This document shows positions 18,245 through 26,740 of a stretch of 64,000 nt of DNA, piece after piece. The DNA is from Methanoculleus oceani. Its GTDB lineage: Archaea > Halobacteriota > Methanomicrobia > Methanomicrobiales > Methanoculleaceae. The first letter of the stretch is position 1. The number at the start of each line of letters is the position of its first letter. Position numbers and translations under genes: made by a program. The DNA lies in contig NZ_QFDM01000001.1 in the NCBI RefSeq assembly GCF_023702065.1, positions 806,001-870,000 on the forward strand. Direction: 5' to 3'. The notes beneath the pieces were generated by a model. It was not told the origin of the DNA, ran no database searches, and saw only the letters and a program-made list of their open reading frames with translations.

Positions 18245-18305
18245 TGTATGCTGGTTATCCCCGGTCATATTTATCTTCTGCGGTATTCAACATTACAGGA
18301 ACGTT

Positions 18306-19637
18306 ATGCGCTCGATTCCACGGATCGTCATCGCCGGAACCCACAGCGGCTGCGGCAAGACAACGCTTGCAAGCGGCCTGATGGCGGCGCTCGTTACCCG
18401 GGGGCTCGCCGTCCAGCCGTTCAAGGTAGGCCCGGACTTCATCGATCCCACGCACCATTCGGCCATCTGCGGCCGGACCTCGCGCAACCTCGACCCGTTC
18501 ATGATGGGAGAGGCGGGGGTGCGGGAGACGTTCTTCCGGGCCTCTGCCGGAGCCGATGTTGCCGTCGTCGAGGGCGTGATGGGGCTCTACGACGGCCTCG
18601 ACGGGACCGATACCGCGAGCACGGCGCACGTAGCAAAGATCCTCGATGCCCCGGTCCTCCTTGCGGTGGACGCAAAAGGGGCGTCACGGAGCGTCCACGC
18701 GACTATCCGGGGCTACGTTGGGTTCGATCCGGGGGTCCGGGTCGCCGGGGTCGTCTTCAACCGGGTCGGGAGTCCCCGTCACCGGGCGCTGATCGAGGCC
18801 ACACAGAGCCTCCCGGTCTACGGGTGGGTCCCCCGGCGGGACGACCTCGTGGTCGCGAGCCGGCACCTCGGACTTGCGATGGCGGCCGAGACCGGGGCGA
18901 TGGGAGGGTTCGGTGCGGTGGTAGAGGAGTCCTGCGATCTACCCGGTATCATGGACCTCGCACGGTCGGCCCCGCCCCTCCCGGCGCCGGCGGATGTCTC
19001 GTGCCGGCCCGAGGCGGGGGTTCGGATCGGCGTCGCCCGCGATGCGGCGTTCTGCTTCTACTATCCCGACAACCTCGACCGGCTTTGGCAGGCCGGGGCG
19101 GCCCTGGTCTTCTTCTCACCGATGACGGACCGGCTCCCGGACGTGGACGCCCTTTACTTCGGGGGAGGTTACCCGGAGCTCCACGCGGAGGCACTCGCAG
19201 CCTCCCGGTGCCGGGAGGACGTGCGCCGGGCGGTCGACGACGGCATGCCGGTCTACGGCGAGTGCGGCGGGCTCGCCTACCTCACGGAACGGCTTGCGAC
19301 CGCCGAGGGCGACTACCCGATGGTAGGCGTCCTCCCCGCGGCGACGGAGATGACGGGCCGCATCCAGGGCCTCGGCTACGTGGAGGCCCGGGTGGTCGGC
19401 GGAGCGCCGGTCCTTGCGCCGGGATCCGTCTTCCGGGGCCACGAGTTCCACTATTCACGCCTCGACTGCGCTTCGGACGCCCGGTTTGCCCTGGAACTCC
19501 TCCGGGGCCGGGGGATCGACGGCGGCCGGGACGGACTCGTCGTGCAGAACGCGGTCGGGCAGTACACTCACGCTTACTTCCCGGAGGGGTTTGCCGGGAC
19601 GCTGGTCCGGGCCGCCGGGGCATACCGGCGGGGGTAA
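18306..19637 (+). CDS. Cobyrinate / Ni-sirohydrochlorin a,c-diamide synthase
   Basis: The 443-residue protein has an ATP-grasp-like dethiobiotin-synthetase fold with P-loop AGTHSGCGKTT (residues 10-20), KVGPDFIDPTHH, and a class I glutamine amidotransferase domain with YFGGGYPELHA and nucleophile Cys320 in GECGGLAYL, plus FRGHEFHYS. It amidates the a and c side chains of a tetrapyrrole using glutamine and ATP, either cobyrinate (CbiA, cobamide synthesis) or Ni-sirohydrochlorin (CfbB, coenzyme F430). Sequence alone does not separate these; divergence from cbiMNQO fits either metal. Confidence 0.92.
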   Translation: MRSIPRIVIAGTHSGCGKTTLASGLMAALVTRGLAVQPFKVGPDFIDPTHHSAICGRTSRNLDPFMMGEAGVRETFFRASAGADVAVVEGVMGLYDGLDGTDTASTAHVAKILDAPVLLAVDAKGASRSVHATIRGYVGFDPGVRVAGVVFNRVGSPRHRALIEATQSLPVYGWVPRRDDLVVASRHLGLAMAAETGAMGGFGAVVEESCDLPGIMDLARSAPPLPAPADVSCRPEAGVRIGVARDAAFCFYYPDNLDRLWQAGAALVFFSPMTDRLPDVDALYFGGGYPELHAEALAASRCREDVRRAVDDGMPVYGECGGLAYLTERLATAEGDYPMVGVLPAATEMTGRIQGLGYVEARVVGGAPVLAPGSVFRGHEFHYSRLDCASDARFALELLRGRGIDGGRDGLVVQNAVGQYTHAYFPEGFAGTLVRAAGAYRRG

Positions 19638-19686
19638 GGGAGTGTCATAGGCTCCCTTACGACCGCCGGTCGGGGAAAAATAAGGG

Positions 19687-20322
19687 TTAGCCGGTGACGA
19701 TGACTTCACCTTCAATCCCGGTCGTCAACGACTGGTAGGTGTAGTTGCCCACGCCGTTGAAGGTGTAACTGTACGAGTCGCCCGGCTGGAGCAACCCGGA
19801 GTCGAAGAATCCTGATGCTCCGGTCGCCGATACGGTCTGATTCGTCGAGGCGTCGTTGGTCCATCCCACCGTGGTGCCCGCGGGGACGGTGATCGTGTCC
19901 GGCACGTACCCGCTCTCGGTGATGGATACGATCTCGTCAGCGATGAGTGCCGCCGGCGTTCCCGGCGGGGTCTCCGTCGCGCCCGGGGCGAGGGTCGTTT
20001 CCGTTGCCATCGGTGTTCCGTCTCCTGTCGGCGTTGTTGCCGTTGTCATCGGTGTCTCGGTCCCCACCGGGGTTGTCGCGGTTCCCATCGGGGTCTCGGT
20101 CTCCATCGGGGTTTCGGTCGCCATCGGTGTCTCAGTCGTCATGGGCGTCCCGGTTTCCATCGGGGTTTCGGTCGCCATCGGGGTTTCAGTTTCCATCGGG
20201 GTCTCGGTGAGTCCCGGTGTTGTACCGGGGGTCACCGTCTCGTTACCCGCTGGCTGTACACATCCTGCGATCATGATGCTCGCGATCACCATGAGGGCAA
20301 GGATACCAAACATGCTCTTCAT
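19687..20322 (-). CDS. Lipoprotein with Thr/Met/Glu repeat linker and ligand-less cupredoxin-like domain
   Basis: The 211-residue product has a signal peptide with lipobox-like MIAGCVQP, then a linker of roughly twelve TETPM-type six-residue units (about residues 30-115), then a C-terminal plastocyanin-like domain: ITESGYVPDTITVPAGTTV, GWTNDAST, FFDSGLLQPGDSYSYTFN and GVGNYTYQS. The copper ligands expected in this fold are missing: HTV is NQTV, and the C-xx-H-xxxx-M loop reads YQSLTTGIEGEV. It is probably surface anchored; blue-copper electron transfer is unlikely. It converges with the diamide synthase gene. Confidence 0.75.
   Translation of the reverse strand: MKSMFGILALMVIASIMIAGCVQPAGNETVTPGTTPGLTETPMETETPMATETPMETGTPMTTETPMATETPMETETPMGTATTPVGTETPMTTATTPTGDGTPMATETTLAPGATETPPGTPAALIADEIVSITESGYVPDTITVPAGTTVGWTNDASTNQTVSATGASGFFDSGLLQPGDSYSYTFNGVGNYTYQSLTTGIEGEVIVTG
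19999..20215. repeat. In-frame 18-base tandem repeats
   Basis: About twelve copies of an 18-base unit (plus-strand form like TCGGGGTTTCGGTCGCCA with substitutions) encode TETPMA/TETPME units in the lipoprotein above. Units vary at one or two codons (Met/Thr/Val, Ala/Glu/Thr/Gly), so copy number may differ between strains. Confidence 0.85.
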
Positions 20323-20421
20323 GTGGTGGACGATGCTTCTTGGCGTAAATAAACTTTACCCCCGGCCGGAAAACTCAAATACGGGACGTAAAACCCTCAC
20401 AGAAACGTTATGCCCGTTCAT

Positions 20422-20528
20422 CCCGATATCGGGGCGGTACCCGATACTCTCCAGGTGATAACGCTTCCTACCGGGAATTTCAGGCAGGACAGGGGATTAT
20501 CCGCCCGTATCGGGGACCCGGCGGATAA
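20422..20528. promoter_or_regulatory. Cluster of CCCGATA motifs and an inverted repeat upstream of the aldo/keto reductase
   Basis: The 262-base gap before the reductase holds a perfect 12-base palindrome CCCGATATCGGG (20422-20433), then ACCCGATAC close behind and GTATCGGGG near 20507-20515, and a 9-base inverted repeat TTATCCGCC (20497-20505) / GGCGGATAA (20520-20528). A TATA-like GGTATTTATAC follows at about 20551. The grouping suggests operator sites for the downstream gene or for the divergent lipoprotein gene; that is inference. Confidence 0.4.
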
Positions 20529-20584
20529 CTCTTCCCCCCGCTCCGGCTGAAGGTATTTATACGCGGGCACGGATAGGGTGGCCC

Positions 20585-21433
20585 ATGGCCGGACTGGAGA
20601 AGCGCAGGTTCGGGAAGACCGGGCGGCAGGTCACCTCCGTGGGGCTCGGGGGCGAGGGGATCCTCAGGACGTACGGGCGGCATGCGGAGGCAAACGCCGT
20701 CATCATGGAAGCCCTCAATCAGGGGATCGCCTACTTCGACTCGGCGAAGGCCTACGCGGGGAGCGAGGATTACTACGGCGAGGTCTGGGTGAGTCGTCCC
20801 GACCTCCGGGCACCCGTGTTCCAGGCCAGCAAGTCGGCGAGCCGGGCACACGCGGACGCCGAGATGGACCTCCAGGAGACCCTCCGGCGGATGGGGATCG
20901 AGACTCTCGACCTCTGGCAGATCCACGACATCCGGACGTTTCCTGAGATCCGGGAGATGGAGGGGCCGGGCGGCGCCCTCGCGGCGTTCGTCGAGGCGAA
21001 GGAGATGGGCATCGTCCGGCAGATCGGGGTGACGGGACACCACGATCCGGACGTCCTCTCGCATGCGGTGGAGAACTGGCCGGTCGACGCCGTCATGATG
21101 CCCGTGAACCCGGTGGAGGGAGCGCTCGGGGGGTTCCTTGATGCGACGCTCTCCGCTGCGAGGGACCAGGGGGTCGCGGTCATCGGGATGAAGGTACTCG
21201 GCGGGTCGAACTACCTCGTCCCCGATGCGGGGGTGACACCGGATCTCCTCGTCCGGTACGCCCTCGCCCAGGACATCTCCGTTGCGATCGTCGGCTGCTC
21301 GACGCCCGCGGAGGTGCAGGCGCTTGCCGCCGCCGGGCGGAGCGGCTCCCTGCCCGACGACGAAGCGGGGGCGCTCGTCGAAGCGTTCCGGCCCTATGCC
21401 CGCGAGCTCGCGTATTACCGGGGTTCCCTGTGA
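20585..21433 (+). CDS. Aldo/keto reductase
   Basis: The 282-residue protein starts MAGLEKRRFGKTGRQVTSVG and keeps the AKR catalytic tetrad in order: Asp52 and Tyr57 in YFDSAKAY, Lys83 in QASKSA and His114 in QIHDI. Later GCSTPAEVQA forms part of the NADPH-binding end. It should reduce carbonyl substrates with NAD(P)H; the substrate is unknown. ATG 20585 follows a TATA-like box by about 30 bases. Confidence 0.9.
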   Translation: MAGLEKRRFGKTGRQVTSVGLGGEGILRTYGRHAEANAVIMEALNQGIAYFDSAKAYAGSEDYYGEVWVSRPDLRAPVFQASKSASRAHADAEMDLQETLRRMGIETLDLWQIHDIRTFPEIREMEGPGGALAAFVEAKEMGIVRQIGVTGHHDPDVLSHAVENWPVDAVMMPVNPVEGALGGFLDATLSAARDQGVAVIGMKVLGGSNYLVPDAGVTPDLLVRYALAQDISVAIVGCSTPAEVQALAAAGRSGSLPDDEAGALVEAFRPYARELAYYRGSL

Positions 21434-21542
21434 GGCGGCCCCGGCAGAACTTCTTCTGTTATCGATATATGCCGGCGACGCCAACCTACGGGGAGAAAGC
21501 GGCGCACCGGGGCGTCGGAGTGCCGCGTGGAGATGAATCGCC

Positions 21543-22754
21543 ATGACAACCGGGGAACCGCACAGGTTCCGCACCCTCCCCGACCGCATCGCCGCATCCC
21601 CGGATGCAATCCTCGTGCTGGTCGTGCTCGTCATCTTCATGGACATGATGATCTACGGCCTCCTCATCCCGGTCTTCCCGCAGTACGCCCCCCGGCTCGG
21701 GGTGGACGAATCGGTCATCGGGGTCGTCTTCGGGATCTACGCCGCCATGCTCCTCCTCTTCTCCATCCCGATGGGCCTCCTCTCCGACCGGGTGGGCCGT
21801 CGACCCCTCATCGTCGTCGGGATGCTCCTCCTGGCTCTCGCGACTGCTCTCTTCGGCTTCTCGACCACGGTCGCGCACCTGATCGTCGCCCGGGCCGTCC
21901 AGGGGGTGTCGGCCGCGGCCACCTGGTCCGCGGGGCTTGCACTCCTCGCCGATACCTGCGACCCTGGCAGGCTCGGGGAGAAGATGGGGGTAGCGCTCTC
22001 GGCGGTCGGGCTCGGGACCGTCCTCGGGCCGGTCGTCGGTGGGCTGCTCTTCGAGTACGCGGGCTACACAGCGACCTTCCTTCTCCCGGCGGTGCTGGTG
22101 GCCTCCGTCGGCCTGCTGGTCCTCGCCGTCCCGGTGCGCACCTGCAGGCGGGAGGGCGGTCGGGGGCGGCCGGGGATGCTGCCCCGGGGTCCCCTCCTCC
22201 CGCTCGCCGCCTGTGCGGCCGCGATCGTGATGGTCTCCGGGACCTACGGCGTCGTGGACCCCTACCTCCCGGTCTACCTGCACGCCACCTTCTCGGCGTC
22301 CCCGGCGACGATCGGCCTCGTCTTTGCGGTGCTGGCGGTTGCCGCCGCAATCGCCCAGCCGGCTGCAGGAAAGATCTACGACCGGCACGGGGGCAGCCGC
22401 TACCTCATCGGCGGCGGGCTCCTCCTCTCGGGGGTCGCGAGCGTTGCCGCCATGCAGGCGCCGACCCTCGTGCTCGTCGCCGCCGCCGTCTTCGCGCTGG
22501 GGATCACGCTGAGCTGTGCCCTGGTGCCGGCGATGCCGATCCTTGCAGACATCTACCGGGGCCAGGGCTCACAGGGCGCCGCTTACGGCATGTACAACAC
22601 CTTCTTCTCCGTAGGGCTCTCGGCAGGGCCGTTCGCGGGAGCCATTCTCGCGGGCCGGTTGCCGCTGCCGGCAATATTCCTGCTGCAGGCAGCGGTCCTC
22701 GTGGTTATGGGGGCGCTCGGCTGGCTTGTCATCGGGAGGCTCGGATGGCGGTGA
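21543..22754 (+). CDS. MFS transporter (DHA1-type efflux family)
   Basis: The 403-residue protein has twelve predicted membrane helices. Helix 1 carries FMDMMIYGLLIPVFPQYAP, and the loop between helices 2 and 3 has the MFS motif GLLSDRVGRRPLIVVG; helix 5 has LGTVLGPVVGGLLFE, the antiporter-type motif C. This supports drug/proton antiport or efflux of a small molecule. It begins 109 bases after the aldo/keto reductase gene and precedes a CPBP gene by 70 bases on the same strand. Confidence 0.9.
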   Translation: MTTGEPHRFRTLPDRIAASPDAILVLVVLVIFMDMMIYGLLIPVFPQYAPRLGVDESVIGVVFGIYAAMLLLFSIPMGLLSDRVGRRPLIVVGMLLLALATALFGFSTTVAHLIVARAVQGVSAAATWSAGLALLADTCDPGRLGEKMGVALSAVGLGTVLGPVVGGLLFEYAGYTATFLLPAVLVASVGLLVLAVPVRTCRREGGRGRPGMLPRGPLLPLAACAAAIVMVSGTYGVVDPYLPVYLHATFSASPATIGLVFAVLAVAAAIAQPAAGKIYDRHGGSRYLIGGGLLLSGVASVAAMQAPTLVLVAAAVFALGITLSCALVPAMPILADIYRGQGSQGAAYGMYNTFFSVGLSAGPFAGAILAGRLPLPAIFLLQAAVLVVMGALGWLVIGRLGWR

Positions 22755-22824
22755 GCGTGCGCTACGTTCATCGTCCCGCCGGGCCAACGGGGATCGCATC
22801 TCCGACCATCGAATCGAGGAAACC

Positions 22825-23973
22825 ATGTCGTTAGAATTCTGCCGTCGTCACGCCCCCGAACTGCTGATCGTCTTCTTCGGCCTCATCTTCCTGGTCGCGG
22901 CCTCCGGGATCGCCGGCGGGGAGGCGGGCTCGTTCCTCACCTCTGCGCTCGACGTGGCGCTCTTCGTCGTCCTTGCGATGCTCGTCTACCTGGCCGAAAA
23001 CCGGCACCGGGCGTTCCGGTGGGCTGCCGGCGCCTGGCTCCTCGTCCTCATCGGCGGGCTTGCGGCCGCCACGGCGGGGGTCGGGGTCATCGGGATCATG
23101 CCGGCGGAGATGTTTGGGGCCGGGGAGCTCGATCCGGAGACGATCGACCCTGCCCTGGCCGCGGAGGCGGCCCTCCTCCTCCTCGGCGTCCTTGCAGCCG
23201 CCCTTGCAAGCCTCATCGGGTTTTCCCGCCGGTTCAGGGTATGGCTCGCCCGGTACCTCCCGTTCGACCCGGATTCGCTCCTCCATACGGTTGCGCTGGT
23301 GGTCATCCTTGCGATGACCCTCATCCCGCCGGTGCCGCTCATGGTGACGGGGACTCCGCCTTACCTCTCGCCGCAGTTCCTCGACCTCCTGATCGAGTCC
23401 GGGGATCTCCTCGCGGACACGGTCACGCTGAACGCCTACACCCTCTTCTGGACGCTCGTCGGCTCGTTCTTTATCGCCGGGGCGTTCGTCCGGCGGACGC
23501 CCCGTGAGACTCTGGAGCGCCTCGGGCTCGTCCGGCCGACGGGAAGGGAGATCGTTCTCGCCGTTGTCGGGGCGTTCGCGCTCGTCGTGGCGTTCCACTT
23601 CATCGACCCGGTGCTCGCCGCGCTTGTAGACTTGCTCGGCCTCCCGGTCACCGACGTCGATGCCGTCAACCTGCTCTTTGCGGGAACCCTCACCCTGCCC
23701 GGGATCGTCATGGCGTCCATCGCAGCGGGGTTCGGCGAGGAGGTGAGCATCCGCGGCCTGCTTCAGCCCCGGTTCGGCATCCTCCTCCCGGCGCTTCTCT
23801 TCGCATCGCTCCACGCGTTCCAGTACAGCTGGGACGGCCTCATCTCGGTCTTCCTTGCGGGGATTGTATTCGCCTATATCCGCAGGTACACGAACACCAC
23901 GACGTCGGCGATCGCCCATACCGTCTACGACCTGGTACTGTTCTCCCTGCTGATGGCCGGGATATCGTTCTAA
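22825..23973 (+). CDS. CPBP-family intramembrane metalloprotease (Abi-type)
   Basis: The 382-residue protein has eight or more hydrophobic segments. The C-terminal CPBP domain shows the motifs EEVSIRG (from about residue 305, EExxxR), FASLHAF (FxxxH) and IAHTVYDL (HxxxD), which form the catalytic site in Rce1-type proteases. The N-terminal half is an extra membrane region. ATG 22825 is preceded by GAGGAAACC. Substrate unknown. Confidence 0.85.
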   Translation: MSLEFCRRHAPELLIVFFGLIFLVAASGIAGGEAGSFLTSALDVALFVVLAMLVYLAENRHRAFRWAAGAWLLVLIGGLAAATAGVGVIGIMPAEMFGAGELDPETIDPALAAEAALLLLGVLAAALASLIGFSRRFRVWLARYLPFDPDSLLHTVALVVILAMTLIPPVPLMVTGTPPYLSPQFLDLLIESGDLLADTVTLNAYTLFWTLVGSFFIAGAFVRRTPRETLERLGLVRPTGREIVLAVVGAFALVVAFHFIDPVLAALVDLLGLPVTDVDAVNLLFAGTLTLPGIVMASIAAGFGEEVSIRGLLQPRFGILLPALLFASLHAFQYSWDGLISVFLAGIVFAYIRRYTNTTTSAIAHTVYDLVLFSLLMAGISF

Positions 23974-24026
23974 AAGAGATCCGGGGCTTCATTTTTCAGT
24001 GATGCTCCACAGTCGCGTTCCGGGTC

Positions 24027-24683
24027 TCAACCTTCAATATGGCGTCCATCACAGAACGGTTTATTTCGCGATCTCCCGCATCGGCAGAGTGTAACCCGGT
24101 TCCTGACCGTGTAGGGTCTTCCATCCGCGGACTCGACAGGGATCCCGCCGCGGATCCAGAGCGGCCCATGTTCGCCTCTGGCGGGATTCTCGACCACGAC
24201 GATGGATCTTTCAAAAACGGGCTCGACCGCCTCACCGGTCCTGCGGTCACGGAGAACGAGCCGGCCGGAAGGACAGTTACACGCTTCATCTATTGCCGTG
24301 TTTCGGGCGTCCGGGATATGAGACTGTTCCGTGAGGTTCCAGATCCCTCCGGCCCGCAGGCAGAACCGTGCGTGTACGCAGAGTTCTTCATAATCGGCCA
24401 GTTCCAGTTCCGGCCCTCCGATGACGGTGGGGTTCTGGAGATACGGTTCATCCCCGGCGGTTTCGGTACCGTTAAAGTGAATCTTCGCATGCGTCCCGTC
24501 GCAAAAGGGTTTGTTCTTCGAATGCCCGCAGCGGCATAAGGAATACTGTTCCTGCAGAGGATACTCCCGTACCTTCTGCCATGAACGGCAGTTGCTCTCG
24601 TCATCGTGGGCGATCTCCATCACCATGAGCGGGACACTCCCGGTCACGATGTATGGGCCGTTTCTGCTCACCTGGACCTTCAT
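24027..24683 (-). CDS. Iron-sulfur protein with two CDGSH motifs and a divergent ferredoxin-like segment
   Basis: The 218-residue cytoplasmic protein has two CDGSH iron-sulfur binding motifs, CRCGHSKNKPFCDGTH (about residues 50-65) and CRCGRSRNKPFCDGRH near the C-terminus, each with the 3Cys-1His ligand set for a 2Fe-2S cluster. Between them, LCVHARFCLRAGGIWNL and ACNCPSGRLVLRDR match the pattern of a Fer4_19-type divergent ferredoxin domain. Such proteins are probably electron carriers or cluster donors. It converges with the CPBP gene. Confidence 0.88.
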   Translation of the reverse strand: MKVQVSRNGPYIVTGSVPLMVMEIAHDDESNCRSWQKVREYPLQEQYSLCRCGHSKNKPFCDGTHAKIHFNGTETAGDEPYLQNPTVIGGPELELADYEELCVHARFCLRAGGIWNLTEQSHIPDARNTAIDEACNCPSGRLVLRDRRTGEAVEPVFERSIVVVENPARGEHGPLWIRGGIPVESADGRPYTVRNRVTLCRCGRSRNKPFCDGRHIEG

Positions 24684-24930
24684 GGTGCCTTCTCCTGCGC
24701 GTTTCTGGCGATTCGCACAGTTGTTCTCTCTTTATGGTGGGGTGGTAGACGTACCTGGAACTATCATGAAGGTTTCGACAAAGGTGTGGTCGGACGGAGC
24801 GGGTGCGTGGACCACCTGGCAGGATGAAAGTCACGGCCTCCCCGGGCCGGTGCGGGGGTTGAACCCATGATGAGGGGTCAGAGAGGCGAAATTTAACTGT
24901 CTGGCAAAAGAATCGAACTGGTTTTCAAAA

Positions 24931-25017
24931 CGCTGAGGGGGAGATTTGAACTCCCGAGGGGCTCAACGCCCCACGGGCTTTCCAGGCCCGCGCCCTACCG
25001 GTCTAGACTACCTCAGC
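24931..25017 (-). tRNA. tRNA-Ser (GGA)
   Basis: Read on the minus strand, acceptor arm GCTGAGG (25017-25011) pairs with CCTCAGC (24938-24932) with discriminator G. The anticodon arm is CGGGC-CTGGAAA-GCCCG, giving anticodon GGA, the T arm is GGGAG-TTCAAAT-CTCCC, and a long variable arm (GGGGCGTTGAGCCCC) confirms a class II serine tRNA. CCA is not encoded. No intron. Confidence 0.95.
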
Positions 25018-25107
25018 AATGTGCATCATTAGTTGGCGGCATATTCTATTAATAATATCTCCCGGCAGGCGTTTCCCCACGAGCCGGGAAGGACATCATG
25101 AGCGTCC

Positions 25108-26037
25108 TTACGCCCCGGGCTCTCTGGCGTGCGCCTTCCAGCCGCGGGGGTAGGTGCCAGGAAGCATCAGGACGGCGACGGGGGCGACGACGAATCCGGG
25201 CTCCCCCGGTTTCAGCGCCGGCGAACCGACGAGGGCCTTCCCGAGCCCTACGAGTTCGCCGCGCTCCGTCGTGATCGCGACCGTCTCGCCTTTCCCGAAT
25301 CCGCCCTCCTTCGCCGTGACCCCCACCCCGGCGAGCACCGCGCCGTGGCAGACGGCGTCGACCGCGGTGTCGCGGACGACGACCTTCGGGAGATCGGCGA
25401 CGGCGGCCGCCGGCGGGAGGATCATCCCCCGGAGAGGTTCGGGATCGCCCTCCCGGGCCGCTGCAGCGGCATCCGCGAGTTCATGAAGCGTTACGGCGGC
25501 GGTCTCGTCGAACGAGCCCGAGCGTATCCTCCGGAGTTCCTCCATATGGGCGCAGACCCCGATCGCGTAGCCTAGATGAACGCAGAGCGTCCTGATGTAG
25601 GTTCCGGCATCGCACCTGACCCGGAAGAGGACGAGCCTGCCGACCATGTCCAGGATCTCGATCTCCTGGATCTTCCTGATCCGGAGGCTCCTCTTCACCG
25701 CGCTCTTTTTTGGCGGCCGCTGGTAGATCCGGCCGGTGAACTCCGCCGCCACCCGGTACACGGCCTCCGGGGAGGCGTCGCCGTGGAGCCTCATCAAGCA
25801 GACGTACTCCTTGTTGTGCGAGAGGAGGACGGGGGCGAGCCGGACGGCTCCGCCGAACATGACGATGAGCACCCCGGAGACCTGCGGGTCGAGCGTCCCG
25901 GCGTGGCCCACCCGTCGCCCGAGGATATCCCCCACCCAGGCGGTCACCTGGTGGCTGCTCGGCCCCCGGGGCTTGTCGACGACGACGATCCCGGACTCAG
26001 GGATGGAGTAGTCTTCCTGGTCGGTCAACTGTCTCAC
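25108..26037 (-). CDS. cbf5: H/ACA RNP pseudouridine synthase Cbf5
   Basis: The 309-residue protein has the TruB/dyskerin catalytic motif GHAGTLDPQVSGVL with its catalytic Asp, NKEYVCLMRLHGD, YQRPPKKSAVKR and CDAGTYIRTLCVHLG, then a PUA domain (about residues 225-305, VCHGAVLAGVGV onward). It isomerises uridines in rRNA guided by H/ACA RNAs, and can act on tRNA U55. Its start overlaps the hemD stop by four bases. Confidence 0.95.
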   Translation of the reverse strand: MRQLTDQEDYSIPESGIVVVDKPRGPSSHQVTAWVGDILGRRVGHAGTLDPQVSGVLIVMFGGAVRLAPVLLSHNKEYVCLMRLHGDASPEAVYRVAAEFTGRIYQRPPKKSAVKRSLRIRKIQEIEILDMVGRLVLFRVRCDAGTYIRTLCVHLGYAIGVCAHMEELRRIRSGSFDETAAVTLHELADAAAAAREGDPEPLRGMILPPAAAVADLPKVVVRDTAVDAVCHGAVLAGVGVTAKEGGFGKGETVAITTERGELVGLGKALVGSPALKPGEPGFVVAPVAVLMLPGTYPRGWKAHAREPGA

Positions 26038-26714
26038 CTGCCTTCCTGGTGGCGGTTCAGCGCCTCAAGGGTTCCTGCGAGCGACCCGTCACCGACGACC
26101 GCCGGGGGATGCCCGCCGGCCCGCATCGATTCGGCGGTGATATCGCCGATGGCGAGGAGGAGGAGGTCGTCGCGGGGCCGCCACCGTGCCTCCCGGTAGG
26201 ACATGGCGCTCGTGAAGAGGACAGCATCGGCGCCATCGAGCGCGAGTTCGGTCCCCGTAGGGACGAGGGCATAGACCCGCTCCTCACGGACAGTTCCCCC
26301 TGCTGCGGCGATCGCCGCAAGAAGGCCCGGGTTCGGGACGTCTGCCCGCGGGATCCCGACAATCCGCCCGCGGAGCCAGTCCCCGAGGTAGGGGACGAAG
26401 TCCCGGGAGTAGAACGAGGGGAGGACCTCCGCCTCGATCCCCGACTCCCGAAGAACCTCGGCGGTCTTCGGCCCGATCGCGATCACCCGGGGCCACCGGT
26501 CGAGTTTCGGCCCGACGATCGCGGCAGGGAGGGCGCTTGAGAAGAAGAGGCAGTCGAACTCGCCGCGGTGGACTGCCTCGACGAACGTGTCGACCCGTTC
26601 AGGCCGGAGTTCCGCCCGCAGCGGCGAGACCGTGTAGCAATCGTGGCCGTAGGAGGTGCAGAGGGCGCGGTCTCCCGCCGCCTTGTTCTCGAGCCGGGTA
26701 ATGGCGATCTTCAT
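26034..26714 (-). CDS. hemD: Uroporphyrinogen-III synthase
   Basis: The 226-residue protein shows the loosely conserved HemD pattern: MKIAITRLENKA at the start, FDCLFFSSALPA, VIAIGPKTAEVLRESGIE, the second lobe starting GRIVGIPRADVPNPGLLAAI and DAVLFTSAMSY. It closes hydroxymethylbilane to uroporphyrinogen III, precursor of F430 and cobamides, linking functionally to the diamide synthase and metal uptake genes in this window. Coupled to cbf5 by a 4-base overlap. Confidence 0.88.
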   Translation of the reverse strand: MKIAITRLENKAAGDRALCTSYGHDCYTVSPLRAELRPERVDTFVEAVHRGEFDCLFFSSALPAAIVGPKLDRWPRVIAIGPKTAEVLRESGIEAEVLPSFYSRDFVPYLGDWLRGRIVGIPRADVPNPGLLAAIAAAGGTVREERVYALVPTGTELALDGADAVLFTSAMSYREARWRPRDDLLLLAIGDITAESMRAGGHPPAVVGDGSLAGTLEALNRHQEGR

Positions 26715-26740
26715 CGCTACAACCTTCGTCCCGGTGGAAT

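Noticed and set aside
18248-19690. 480-codon frame overlapping the a,c-diamide synthase gene
   Set aside because: Pro/Arg/Gly-rich shadow; the real frame has P-loop and glutamine amidotransferase motifs.
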